The notes under the pieces were generated by a model that was given only the letters and a program-made list of their open reading frames with translations, was not told the DNA's origin and made no database searches. This document shows, piece after piece, positions 51,857 through 59,516 of a DNA stretch of 64,000 nt. Both the position numbers and the translations under genes were made by a program. The first letter of the stretch is position 1; the number at the start of each line of letters is the position of its first letter. Source of the stretch: UBA935 sp031556725 (GTDB lineage: Bacteria > Bacillota > Clostridia > Lachnospirales > Lachnospiraceae); the NCBI GenBank assembly GCA_031556725.1, contig JAVBSL010000001.1, forward strand, positions 1-64,000, given 5' to 3'.

Positions 51857-51869
51857 CGCAAATCCACTA

Positions 51870-51898
51870 TTGTGGTGAATGGGAATATCTGCTATAAT
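51870..51898 (+). promoter_or_regulatory. Promoter of the phosphofructokinase gene
   Basis: TTGTGG at 51870-51875, 17-base spacer, perfect TATAAT at 51893-51898, 62 bases before the ATG. Confidence 0.7.
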
Positions 51899-51960
51899 CG
51901 GTTTTGACCGATGGCGGACAAGCCATAGCGGTAAAAGTATATTTTTAAAGGAGAGAGGCA

Positions 51961-53190
51961 ATGAAAGGAAATATTGTAGTTGGACAATCCGGCGGCCCTA
52001 CAGCCGTCATTAACTCATCTGTAGCAGGTGTGTATGCAGCCGCTAAGAAACTTGGCGTGAAGAAAGTATATGGTATGGTTCACGGTATCCAGGGATTTTT
52101 ACAGGATAATTTATGCGATTTGGATGATTACCTTGCTGATGAAACAGGGATCGAATTATTAAAAAGAACACCTTCCGCATTTTTAGGCTCATGCCGTTTT
52201 AAAATGCCTAAGATTGAAGGACATGAAGAAACATACGAGAAAGTTTTTGAAATCATGGAAAAGCATGACATTGAGTGTTTATTCTATGCCGGTGGTAATG
52301 ATTCTATGGATACCGTTAAGATGCTTTCCGATTATGCAGCAGCTCATGGCAAACCCCAGAGATTTATGGGTGTACCTAAGACCATTGACAATGACCTGCC
52401 GATTACCGATCATTGCCCGGGTTATGGTTCAGCAGCCAAATATATTGCTACCAGCATGAAGGAAATCATTCGTGACAACGAATCCTTCGGTGTGGAAAAA
52501 CCCACTGTATGTATCGTGGAAATCATGGGACGTCATGCCGGATGGCTGACAGCAGCAGCAGCCCTTTCCAAAGGTGATGACTGCTCCGGACCGGATGCTA
52601 TTTATTTACCGGAGGTTACCTTTGATGTTGATAAATTCATGGCAAAGGTAAAACATCTGGCAGCTACCAAATCTTCGGTAGTAATCGCTGTTTCCGAAGG
52701 TGTGTCTTTGGCCGACGGACGTTTTGTATGTGAACTGGGTAATGCTTCTGATTTTGTTGATGCATTCGGACATAAGCAGTTATCAGGCTGTGCTTCTACC
52801 TTGGCCAACATGGTGGCAGCAGAAACAGGATTGAAGACCCGTGCGGTGGAATTCTCTACTTTACAGCGTGCAGCAACCCATTTGGCTTCCCTGACCGATA
52901 TCAACGAAGCATTCCAGGTTGGTCATGATGCAGTAGTGGCAGCCGAAGCAGGTAAAACAGGCATGATGATTACTCTTGACAGAAATGGTGATGACCCTTA
53001 TCAGTGTGGAACCAGTGCATATGATATTCACGCTATTGCTAATGTTGAAAGAGCAGTTCCGGCAGAATGGATTACCGAGGATGGTTGTGATTTAAATGAG
53101 GGATATATCAAATATGCCAGACCGCTTATTATGGGAGAGTTGCAGCCGCTGTATATTAACGGTGTTCCCCGTCATCTGGTACGTAAATAA
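51961..53190 (+). CDS. 6-phosphofructokinase, probable PPi-dependent type
   Basis: This 409-residue PFK family enzyme has GGPT near the N-terminus, the phosphoryl-donor loop GGND at residues 111-114 and the catalytic loop PKTIDND (K140, D143, D145), then MGRHAGWL. ATP-dependent PFKs have GGDGS and GTIDND; an Asp after the first loop position and Lys in PKTIDND mark the PPi-using or unusual donor classes. It catalyses fructose 6-phosphate to fructose 1,6-bisphosphate in glycolysis, perhaps reversibly. AAGGAGAGAGGCA precedes the ATG. Donor specificity is inferred from these residues only. Confidence 0.9.
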   Translation: MKGNIVVGQSGGPTAVINSSVAGVYAAAKKLGVKKVYGMVHGIQGFLQDNLCDLDDYLADETGIELLKRTPSAFLGSCRFKMPKIEGHEETYEKVFEIMEKHDIECLFYAGGNDSMDTVKMLSDYAAAHGKPQRFMGVPKTIDNDLPITDHCPGYGSAAKYIATSMKEIIRDNESFGVEKPTVCIVEIMGRHAGWLTAAAALSKGDDCSGPDAIYLPEVTFDVDKFMAKVKHLAATKSSVVIAVSEGVSLADGRFVCELGNASDFVDAFGHKQLSGCASTLANMVAAETGLKTRAVEFSTLQRAATHLASLTDINEAFQVGHDAVVAAEAGKTGMMITLDRNGDDPYQCGTSAYDIHAIANVERAVPAEWITEDGCDLNEGYIKYARPLIMGELQPLYINGVPRHLVRK

Positions 53191-53217
53191 TATTGGTGTA
53201 TAATTGATGTAGGTTAA

Positions 53218-53269
53218 GGGCTAAAATTGTGTTAAGATTAACAAATAGCACGATTTTGGCTCTTTTTTT
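53218..53269 (+). terminator. Intrinsic terminator after phosphofructokinase
   Basis: GGGCTAAAATTGTG (53218-53231) pairs with CACGATTTTGGCTC (53249-53262) over 14 positions including G-U pairs, followed by seven T. Confidence 0.9.
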
Positions 53270-53270
53270 A

Positions 53271-53300
53271 TCGACAGAAAACCGGTACTTATGATATACT
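53271..53300 (+). promoter_or_regulatory. Promoter of the diguanylate cyclase module
   Basis: TCGACA at 53271-53276, 18-base spacer, TATACT at 53295-53300, directly after the terminator of the preceding gene. Confidence 0.6.
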
Positions 53301-53336
53301 GTAACATAACAATGGAGGGCAGAGGATATCGTCAAT

Positions 53337-54605
53337 ATGATTAGCGGAACAGATATAGAAATATTTTATAAAAGGCTGATTGATGCTTTACCACATGCAA
53401 TTTTTATGACTGATTTGAATATGAACCTTTTATTTATCAATCAAGCCGGCTGCCAGTTATTTGGCATCCGGTATCCGGAATGCATTGGGCAGCCATGCAG
53501 CCTCTGTGAAACGGAAAATTGCGGTACGGAGCAATGCTGCATCAAACGGATGCGAGATGGTATCAGTGACACTACATACATAGATGAGTATTGTGGAAAG
53601 TCCTTGCGGGTAACGACTTCTTATCTGCGGGATAATGCCGGGAATCATATCGGATATACCAGCACCAGCGTGGATATTACCGATATTAAGCAAAAGGAAG
53701 AGCAACTGAAGATTAAGGACGAACGTTTTCGGATTGCCATGCCTTATACCAACTGTGGTATTTGGGAATATGATCCTTATAATAAAACATTGGCACGGGA
53801 AACTTCTATTAATAAAAACTTTAATTTTCCGGATATTTCTTATAATGTTCCGGAATCATTGATTGAAACAGGAATGGTGCATCCACATTCGGTAGAAGAT
53901 ATCAGGGAATTGTTTCAAGAATTAGATAAAGGTGTGCCGGAGGTTGCGAAAGAAATCATCCTGTATACGAATGATATGAAGATACACTGGTACCGGTTGG
54001 CATTTACGAATGTGTTGAGTGAGCGTGGTGTCCTGATAAAGTCCATTGGGGTATCCCATGATATTACCAATCAAAAGAAAAATGCAATGCAGATGGAAAG
54101 GGAACGCCGCGAACTTTTAAAAGAAGCAAGTACGGATCCGCTGACCGGCCTCTATAACCGTAAATTTGTTATCGAAAGAATGGAACAGTATCTGGCAAAC
54201 AGAAGGCATGAGGCCATCGGGGCGCTGTTTATGATAGATATAGACAATTTTAAGCGAATTAATGATTGCTATGGTCATCAAAAGGGCGATGAATTTCTGG
54301 TGCAGATGGCAGATTGCATGCGGTCGGTTTTTCGAAAGGAAGATATGCTGTGCCGGATGGGGGGCGATGAATTTCTTGCTTTTATTGATTATATGACGCA
54401 GGAACAGATAGAAGAAAAAGCCCGCCGGCTCTGTGAGTTAATCGGCCAAATAGATATGGCAGATTTCAGGTGCGGGGTTTCGGTCGGAGTTGCTGTGGCA
54501 CAAAAAGAAACCATTTCTTTTGATGAACTATACAAACAAGCTGATGAAGCTCTTTATAATGCCAAAAACAGTGGAAAAAGCAAGTATATTATTTATGCAA
54601 AGTAG
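53337..54605 (+). CDS. PAS-PAS-GGDEF diguanylate cyclase with Cys-rich first PAS
   Basis: This 422-residue protein has a first PAS domain (about 10-125) starting LPHAIFMTDLNMNLLFIN and holding six Cys within 20 residues (C49, C54, C57, C62, C67, C68), then a second PAS/PAC (about 128-255, RFRIAMPYTNCGIWEYDP, ending IGVSHDITNQ) and a GGDEF domain (about 263-422) with DPLTGLYNRKF, a RMGGDEF active site near 341-347 and an RKED inhibitory site spaced five residues before it. It should synthesise c-di-GMP from GTP with product inhibition. No membrane segment, so cytosolic. GAGG upstream of the ATG is rather distant (11 bases). Two signalling genes follow closely. Confidence 0.92.
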   Translation: MISGTDIEIFYKRLIDALPHAIFMTDLNMNLLFINQAGCQLFGIRYPECIGQPCSLCETENCGTEQCCIKRMRDGISDTTYIDEYCGKSLRVTTSYLRDNAGNHIGYTSTSVDITDIKQKEEQLKIKDERFRIAMPYTNCGIWEYDPYNKTLARETSINKNFNFPDISYNVPESLIETGMVHPHSVEDIRELFQELDKGVPEVAKEIILYTNDMKIHWYRLAFTNVLSERGVLIKSIGVSHDITNQKKNAMQMERERRELLKEASTDPLTGLYNRKFVIERMEQYLANRRHEAIGALFMIDIDNFKRINDCYGHQKGDEFLVQMADCMRSVFRKEDMLCRMGGDEFLAFIDYMTQEQIEEKARRLCELIGQIDMADFRCGVSVGVAVAQKETISFDELYKQADEALYNAKNSGKSKYIIYAK

Positions 54606-54632
54606 AACGCATTATGCGTGGATAGGAGCGGC

Positions 54633-55517
54633 ATGGTATCACACATTATTGGTAATTATTTGGTGAGTCAGAAACTTATTACAGGTGAGCAGCTAGCGGA
54701 TATTTTGCGTGAGCAGCCCAGGACTAGAGCCAAGTTGGGACTGATTGCGGTTTCTGAAGGGCTGCTTACCTTTGAAGAAGCAAAGGCTATAAGTGACGTG
54801 ACGAATTCGGATCGTGCATTTGCTGAAAAAGTTATGGAAATGGAATATATGGACGAAGGGCAGATTAAAATCCTGCTGCGCAAGCAGGGAAATGCCTATA
54901 TGTCATTTGCCCAAACCCTGGAAAATTTTCAATTGATGAATATTGAACAATTAGAACAATATCTGATTGATTTTCAGGACAATAATGATTTAACATTTGC
55001 GGATCTGGAAGACCTGAAGAGTAATGATGTCAACCGCATTTTACCCATGTACTTTCCATATGAAGCATCGGCGTTCATTGATGCCGCATGTGTTGCGGTC
55101 AGGACTCTGGGACGTAGTGTAGACTCGGGTATATATCCGTTAAATGCATATATTACAGATAGTTTTGAAGCCACCAACGGTGTCATTCAGTTTGTGGAGG
55201 GAGAAAAGGAATTTTCCTATGCCATGTTGGGGAAGGAAAAGGAGCTGGCAGTAGTAGCTTCCCGCTATATGCATGAACAGATTGAAGAAATAGATGAGGA
55301 TACATTGGATATAATCGGCGAGCTGATAAATTGTGTCAGTGGTTTATATGCCACCGCACTAAGTCAGGACGGTGTCATTATGGATATGCTGCCGCCCCAG
55401 TATTATCTGGAAATGAAGGAAATACAGGCAAAGGGAATGCTGGTGCTGCCTTTAGTGGTAAAAGGCAAGACTTTTCACCTGGTTATAAATATGAAAAACA
55501 GAGTTAAAATAATTTAA
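54633..55517 (+). CDS. MshEN-like / CheX-like two-domain signalling protein
   Basis: This protein has 294 residues from ATG 54633 (AGGAG at 54624-54628; GTG 54618 is an alternative). The N-terminal 110 residues contain LVSQKLITGEQLADILREQ followed by AKLGLIAVSEGLLT, a pattern matching MshEN modules that bind c-di-GMP in type II/IV ATPases, and possibly a second degenerate copy (about 58-110). From about 140 a CheX-like phosphatase fold follows, with YGEL-like IGELINCVSGLYATAL (conserved E-x2-N) and LVLPLVVKG. It is between a diguanylate cyclase and a CheY-like receiver, 27 and 14 bases away. A c-di-GMP-controlled CheX is inferred, not shown. Confidence 0.75.
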   Translation: MVSHIIGNYLVSQKLITGEQLADILREQPRTRAKLGLIAVSEGLLTFEEAKAISDVTNSDRAFAEKVMEMEYMDEGQIKILLRKQGNAYMSFAQTLENFQLMNIEQLEQYLIDFQDNNDLTFADLEDLKSNDVNRILPMYFPYEASAFIDAACVAVRTLGRSVDSGIYPLNAYITDSFEATNGVIQFVEGEKEFSYAMLGKEKELAVVASRYMHEQIEEIDEDTLDIIGELINCVSGLYATALSQDGVIMDMLPPQYYLEMKEIQAKGMLVLPLVVKGKTFHLVINMKNRVKII

Positions 55518-55531
55518 ACGGAGGAAATATA

Positions 55532-55900
55532 ATGGCCAACATATTAATTGTGGATGATTCCAGAACTTCCAGAAGGATGCTGACGCATATGGTGGAGGAT
55601 ATCGGACATACGGTAGTTGGGGAAGCGGATAATGGGGAAGACGGTTTCCTGAAATTTAAAGAATTAAAACCGGATCTGGTAACACTGGATATTACAATGC
55701 CCAAGATGAGCGGCCTGGAGGCTCTTCAGTTGATTATGAATGAAGATAAAGAAGCCAGGGTAGTTATGATCTCGTCGGCCGGTCAAAAGGATAAGATGCT
55801 GAAAGCAATTAAAATGGGTGCCAAGGACTTTGTTACCAAGCCCATCGACAGTGATGCCGTGCAAGTAGCTATTCAGGAAGCACTGATGGATAATGAATAA
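55532..55900 (+). CDS. CheY-like single-domain response regulator
   Basis: This 122-residue receiver domain has acidic pocket residues D9-D10 (IVDDSR), phosphoacceptor D53 in LDITMPKMSG, the switch Ser in MISSAG and K103 in TKPI. There is no output domain. It resembles the CheY/CheV-type receivers paired with CheX phosphatases. GGAGGAAATATAATG gives a strong ribosome binding site. It closes a three-gene module with its own terminator. The kinase that phosphorylates it is not encoded in the window. Confidence 0.95.
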   Translation: MANILIVDDSRTSRRMLTHMVEDIGHTVVGEADNGEDGFLKFKELKPDLVTLDITMPKMSGLEALQLIMNEDKEARVVMISSAGQKDKMLKAIKMGAKDFVTKPIDSDAVQVAIQEALMDNE

Positions 55901-55921
55901 ATTTTATAGTTAATATATTGT

Positions 55922-55950
55922 AAAAGAGTGGTAGACAATGCCACTCTTTT
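55922..55950 (+). terminator. Intrinsic terminator of the signalling module
   Basis: Perfect 10-bp stem AAAAGAGTGG (55922-55931) / CCACTCTTTT (55941-55950) followed by GTTATATTAT. Confidence 0.88.
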
Positions 55951-55967
55951 GTTATATTATCAAATAA

Positions 55968-55981
55968 GGAAATCGTTTTCC
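55968..55981. promoter_or_regulatory. LacI-family operator upstream of its own regulator gene
   Basis: GGAAATCGTTTTCC at 55968-55981 is a near-palindrome with one mismatch to the two perfect GAAAACGTTTTC sites in front of glgP. Placement 40 bases before the regulator ATG suggests autoregulation. Confidence 0.7.
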
Positions 55982-56020
55982 GAACATGACAGTTATGAAA
56001 GAGATTAAGGAGCAAAAGCA

Positions 56021-57010
56021 ATGGTATCCATAAAAGATGTAGCGAAACAGGCCGGGGTAGCAATTTCAACCGTGTCCAAAGTATTGAATAATTATCCGAA
56101 TATCAGTGAAGAAACAAAGATTAAAGTAAATCAGGCAGTGAGGGAACTGAATTTTGTACCCAATACAGTAGCGGCGGCCTTATCTTCTAAGCAGGCCGGC
56201 AGGGTGGCTCTGCTGATCAATTTGAATAGTCAGACGCAAGCCATTGATGAGATTGATATGCAGTATATATCCGGAGGAATCAGAAAAGCGGTAGAGCTGA
56301 ATCTGGATGTAATCACAGTGTTTTTTTCCATGATTGAAAATAAAACCGTGGATGAGCTGACAGCTTACTTCCGCTCACAAAGTATCAGCGGAATTATCAT
56401 CTATGGCCTGTCGAAAGAAGACAAAACGCTGCATAAGCTTATTCGTGAGCAGAATTTCAAGGTGGTAGTTGTGGATGCTCCTATTGTGAATGTTAATACT
56501 TCCTCGGTTTGGATCGACCACAAAAAAGCGCAGTATGAAGTGGCGAAGAAAACCCTGGTAGAAAATAAATGTAAACGAATCCTCTATATTACCGGTAAGA
56601 AAAACGGTTATATTACCGATGAAAGATTGGCGGGGATGGAACAATTAGTAGCGGAGATGGGATTGACTATGATGGTACGGAATGGGGAGTTCTCGGAATT
56701 GCAGGCCAGAAATATTACGCTCAGGTTTGCCAGGAATAAGGACATTGTCGTGTGCGCATCGGATTTGATGGCCATCGGTGCTATGAAAGCATTGATACAA
56801 ATGGATATTTTTCGCCCGGTCTGCGGTTTTGACGGGATAACATTAATGGGCTATGTAGGAAAGCAGATGAATACGGTGCGGCAGGATTTCGCCAGAGTAT
56901 CGGCAGAAGCAGTGGCTGAGCTGAGCCGTTTGATGAATGGCGAAGAGGGACGAAATCAAATTCTGGACTATCAGTTGATAAGAATGAAATATGAAGATAT
57001 TATATGTTGA
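56021..57010 (+). CDS. LacI family transcriptional regulator
   Basis: This 329-residue protein has the LacI helix-turn-helix at residues 2-55 (VSIKDVAKQAGVAISTVSKVLNN, with the hinge LSSKQAG) and a periplasmic-binding-like ligand domain with SISGIIIYG, VVDAPIVN and VWIDHKKAQYEV. The recognition helix AISTVSKV is the type that binds CG-centred operators, consistent with GAAAACGTTTTC sites before itself and before glgP. Its stop codon lies in the -35 box of the glgP promoter. AAGGAG precedes the ATG. The likely role is repression of glycogen breakdown by a sugar signal; the ligand is unknown. Confidence 0.94.
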   Translation: MVSIKDVAKQAGVAISTVSKVLNNYPNISEETKIKVNQAVRELNFVPNTVAAALSSKQAGRVALLINLNSQTQAIDEIDMQYISGGIRKAVELNLDVITVFFSMIENKTVDELTAYFRSQSISGIIIYGLSKEDKTLHKLIREQNFKVVVVDAPIVNVNTSSVWIDHKKAQYEVAKKTLVENKCKRILYITGKKNGYITDERLAGMEQLVAEMGLTMMVRNGEFSELQARNITLRFARNKDIVVCASDLMAIGAMKALIQMDIFRPVCGFDGITLMGYVGKQMNTVRQDFARVSAEAVAELSRLMNGEEGRNQILDYQLIRMKYEDIIC

Positions 57011-57036
57011 CAGAAAACGTTTTCCTGTGATAATAT
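57007..57036 (+). promoter_or_regulatory. Promoter of glycogen phosphorylase, with operator in the spacer
   Basis: Perfect TTGACA at 57007-57012, 18-base spacer, TAATAT at 57031-57036. The spacer contains operator GAAAACGTTTTC at 57013-57024, so a bound LacI protein would block RNA polymerase. Confidence 0.85.
57013..57024. promoter_or_regulatory. Operator O1 for the adjacent LacI-type regulator
   Basis: Perfect 12-bp palindrome GAAAACGTTTTC centred on CG, between the -35 and -10 boxes of the glgP promoter. The flanks ACA and TGT-like bases extend the symmetry. Confidence 0.85.
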
Positions 57037-57043
57037 AATAACA

Positions 57044-57055
57044 GAAAACGTTTTC
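57044..57055. promoter_or_regulatory. Operator O2 for the adjacent LacI-type regulator
   Basis: A second perfect GAAAACGTTTTC, 31 bp centre-to-centre from O1 (about three helical turns), just downstream of the -10 box and near the expected transcription start. Confidence 0.85.
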
Positions 57056-57100
57056 CTAATTTTTTAGGGATTAATGAAAATAGTAATAGGAGGAAGAAAC

Positions 57101-59407
57101 ATGGCAGCACAAACAAATTTACAAAAGGATGTATTGATTATGAACCTGGAAAATCAGTTAGAGGAGATTGCCCGGGAGATGTACAGCAAAGCAGTCGAAG
57201 CGCTGACCGATCAGGAAGCTTATTATGTGGTACTGCAGTTAACAAAGCGTTTAATGAGTGTATCCGGCAAAATCGAAGGTGAGAAGAAGGTCTACTATAT
57301 TTCGGCGGAATTTTTGATCGGTAAGTTGTTGTCCAATAACCTGATCAATCTGGGAGTCTACGATAGCCTGAAGAGTATTCTGGCAACTAAGGGAAAAGAC
57401 ATGAATGCTATCGAGGAAGTTGAGCCGGAACCGTCCCTGGGAAATGGCGGATTAGGCAGGCTGGCGGCCTGTTTTTTGGACTCCATTGCAACATTGGGAC
57501 TTCCCGGTGATGGCATCGGGCTGAATTATCATTTTGGCTTATTTAAGCAGATATTTAATGACAAACTCCAGACTACTGAAAAAAATGATTGGATTGAAGA
57601 ATACTCCTGGCTGAACAAAACAGAGATTACCTATGATATTTATTTTGGCAAAGAGAAGGTGACTTCCCGCCTTTATGATATTGATGTGGTTGGCTATGAA
57701 CAGGGCATCAACAAGCTGCGTTTGTTTGATATTGAAAGTATCGATGAAAGTATCATTAAGAAAGGAATTAATTTTGACAAAAAGAAAATAGATAAGAACC
57801 TGACTCTTTTCTTATATCCCGATGATTCTGACGAAGCCGGTAATCTGCTGCGTATTTATCAGCAGTACTTTATGGTCAGCAATGCGGCACAGTTAATTTT
57901 ACATGAAATGAAGGAAAAGAAGTATGATCTGCGTAAGCTTTATGATCATGCGGTGATTCAGATCAATGATACTCATCCCACCATGATTATTCCGGAGCTG
58001 ATTCGGATTCTGGTGGATGAAAAAGCCTTTACCATGGACGAAGCCATAGATGTGGTACGGAAGACCTGTGCTTATACCAATCACACTATTTTGGCGGAAG
58101 CGCTGGAAAAATGGCCTTTGAAATATCTGGAGAAGGTGGTACCCCAATTGGTGCCGATTATCAAAGAACTGGATAAACGGGTACGGGCAAATTACAAAAA
58201 TCCCAAGGTTCAGATTATTGATAAGGAAAAAAGAGTGCATATGGCGCACATTGACATTCATTACGGTTTTTCCGTAAATGGAGTAGCGGCCATTCATACG
58301 GATATCTTAAAGGATACTGAACTGCATCATTTTTATGAGATTTATCCGGAGAAATTCAACAACAAGACTAACGGTATCACCTTCCGCAGGTGGCTCTTGT
58401 CCTGTAACCATGAGCTGGCAAGTTTCCTTTCCGAAACCATTGGTGATGGTTATAAGAAAGATGCCGATAAGCTGGAACGTTTGTTGGAGTATAAAGATGA
58501 TCAGGCAGTGCTGGATCAGCTGTTTGAGATTAAGAAACATAAAAAGAGCGAGCTGGCAGCTTTTGTAAAGGAAAAAGAAGGTGTTACCCTGAATGAAAAT
58601 TCTATCTTTGATATTCAGGTGAAACGGCTTCATGAGTATAAACGTCAGCAGATGAATGCTCTTTACATTATCCACAAGTATCTGGAAATTAAGGCCGGCA
58701 AAAAGCCTTCCACACCATTGACCTTTATCTTTGGTGCAAAAGCAGCACCTGCCTATGTGATTGCTCAGGATATCATTCATTTGTTGTTGGTATTACAGGA
58801 AATCGTAAATAATGATCCGGACGTAAGCCCTTATATGACTGTGCTGATGGTAGAAAACTATAATGTCGGCTATGCCGAGAAGCTGATTCCCGCCTGTGAT
58901 ATTTCCGAACAGATATCATTGGCTTCCAAGGAAGCATCAGGAACCGGTAACATGAAGTTTATGTTAAACGGAGCGGTAACTCTGGGAACCTCAGATGGTG
59001 CCAATGTGGAAATCCATGAACTGGTAGGAGATGAGAATATCTATATCTTCGGTCAGGATGCGGATACGGTAATCAAACACTACGACAAGGCGGATTACGT
59101 ATCAAAGGATTATTATAAGAAGAGTAAGGTAATTAAAGCGGCAGTGGACTTTATTGTCAGTAAACCGGTATTGAAGGCGGGCCATAAAGAAAATCTGCAA
59201 AGGTTGTATGATGAACTCCTGAATAAAGACTGGTTCATGACTTTACTGGACTTGGAAGACTATATTGCCACCAAGGATAAGATGTTCAAAGATTATGAGA
59301 ATACCCAGAAGTGGAAGAAGATGATGTTAGTAAATATTGCCAAAGCCGGATTCTTTTCATCTGATCGGACCATTGCCGATTACAACAAAGATATCTGGAA
59401 ACTGTAG
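57101..59407 (+). CDS. glgP: Glycogen/starch/alpha-glucan phosphorylase
   Basis: This protein has about 768 residues from ATG 57101 (AGGAGGAAGAAAC upstream); an in-frame ATG at 57074 lies before the ribosome binding site. The GT35 family signatures are present: PSLGNGGLGRLAACFLDS, ITNGITFRRW-like FNNKTNGITFRRW, and the PLP site EASGTGNMKFMLNGAVTLGT with the Schiff-base Lys. It releases glucose 1-phosphate from alpha-1,4 glucan ends, using pyridoxal phosphate. The LacI-type regulator upstream and its operators indicate transcriptional control by sugar status. No other glycogen genes are close. Confidence 0.96.
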   Translation: MAAQTNLQKDVLIMNLENQLEEIAREMYSKAVEALTDQEAYYVVLQLTKRLMSVSGKIEGEKKVYYISAEFLIGKLLSNNLINLGVYDSLKSILATKGKDMNAIEEVEPEPSLGNGGLGRLAACFLDSIATLGLPGDGIGLNYHFGLFKQIFNDKLQTTEKNDWIEEYSWLNKTEITYDIYFGKEKVTSRLYDIDVVGYEQGINKLRLFDIESIDESIIKKGINFDKKKIDKNLTLFLYPDDSDEAGNLLRIYQQYFMVSNAAQLILHEMKEKKYDLRKLYDHAVIQINDTHPTMIIPELIRILVDEKAFTMDEAIDVVRKTCAYTNHTILAEALEKWPLKYLEKVVPQLVPIIKELDKRVRANYKNPKVQIIDKEKRVHMAHIDIHYGFSVNGVAAIHTDILKDTELHHFYEIYPEKFNNKTNGITFRRWLLSCNHELASFLSETIGDGYKKDADKLERLLEYKDDQAVLDQLFEIKKHKKSELAAFVKEKEGVTLNENSIFDIQVKRLHEYKRQQMNALYIIHKYLEIKAGKKPSTPLTFIFGAKAAPAYVIAQDIIHLLLVLQEIVNNDPDVSPYMTVLMVENYNVGYAEKLIPACDISEQISLASKEASGTGNMKFMLNGAVTLGTSDGANVEIHELVGDENIYIFGQDADTVIKHYDKADYVSKDYYKKSKVIKAAVDFIVSKPVLKAGHKENLQRLYDELLNKDWFMTLLDLEDYIATKDKMFKDYENTQKWKKMMLVNIAKAGFFSSDRTIADYNKDIWKL

Positions 59408-59434
59408 TTGATAATCAAAAAAATCTATGAATAT

Positions 59435-59478
59435 AATTGACAGTGTTGTTCTATCATGATAGAATGATGCTGTCAATT
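59435..59478 (+). promoter_or_regulatory. Promoter embedded in a 44-bp inverted repeat
   Basis: AATTGACAG (59435-59443) is mirrored by CTGTCAATT (59470-59478), and between them lies the perfect palindrome TTCTATCATGATAGAA (59449-59464). TTGACA (59437-59442), 17 bases and TAGAAT (59460-59465) form a near-ideal sigma-A promoter within it. This looks like a symmetric operator covering a promoter, perhaps for the BlaI-like repressor encoded at 63942. Confidence 0.7.
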
Positions 59479-59516
59479 CTATTGTAGTAGAATGTGTGTG
59501 ACGGGAGGAAAGCGGA

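Noticed and set aside
57899..58780. Minus-strand open frames opposite glycogen phosphorylase
   Set aside because: Antisense to a gene with full GT35 motifs; no ribosome binding sites.
59435..59478. Inverted repeat as transcription terminator of glgP
   Set aside because: No T-run follows either arm, and the arms hold a near-perfect -35/-10 pair at 17-base spacing, so an operator/promoter is the better reading.
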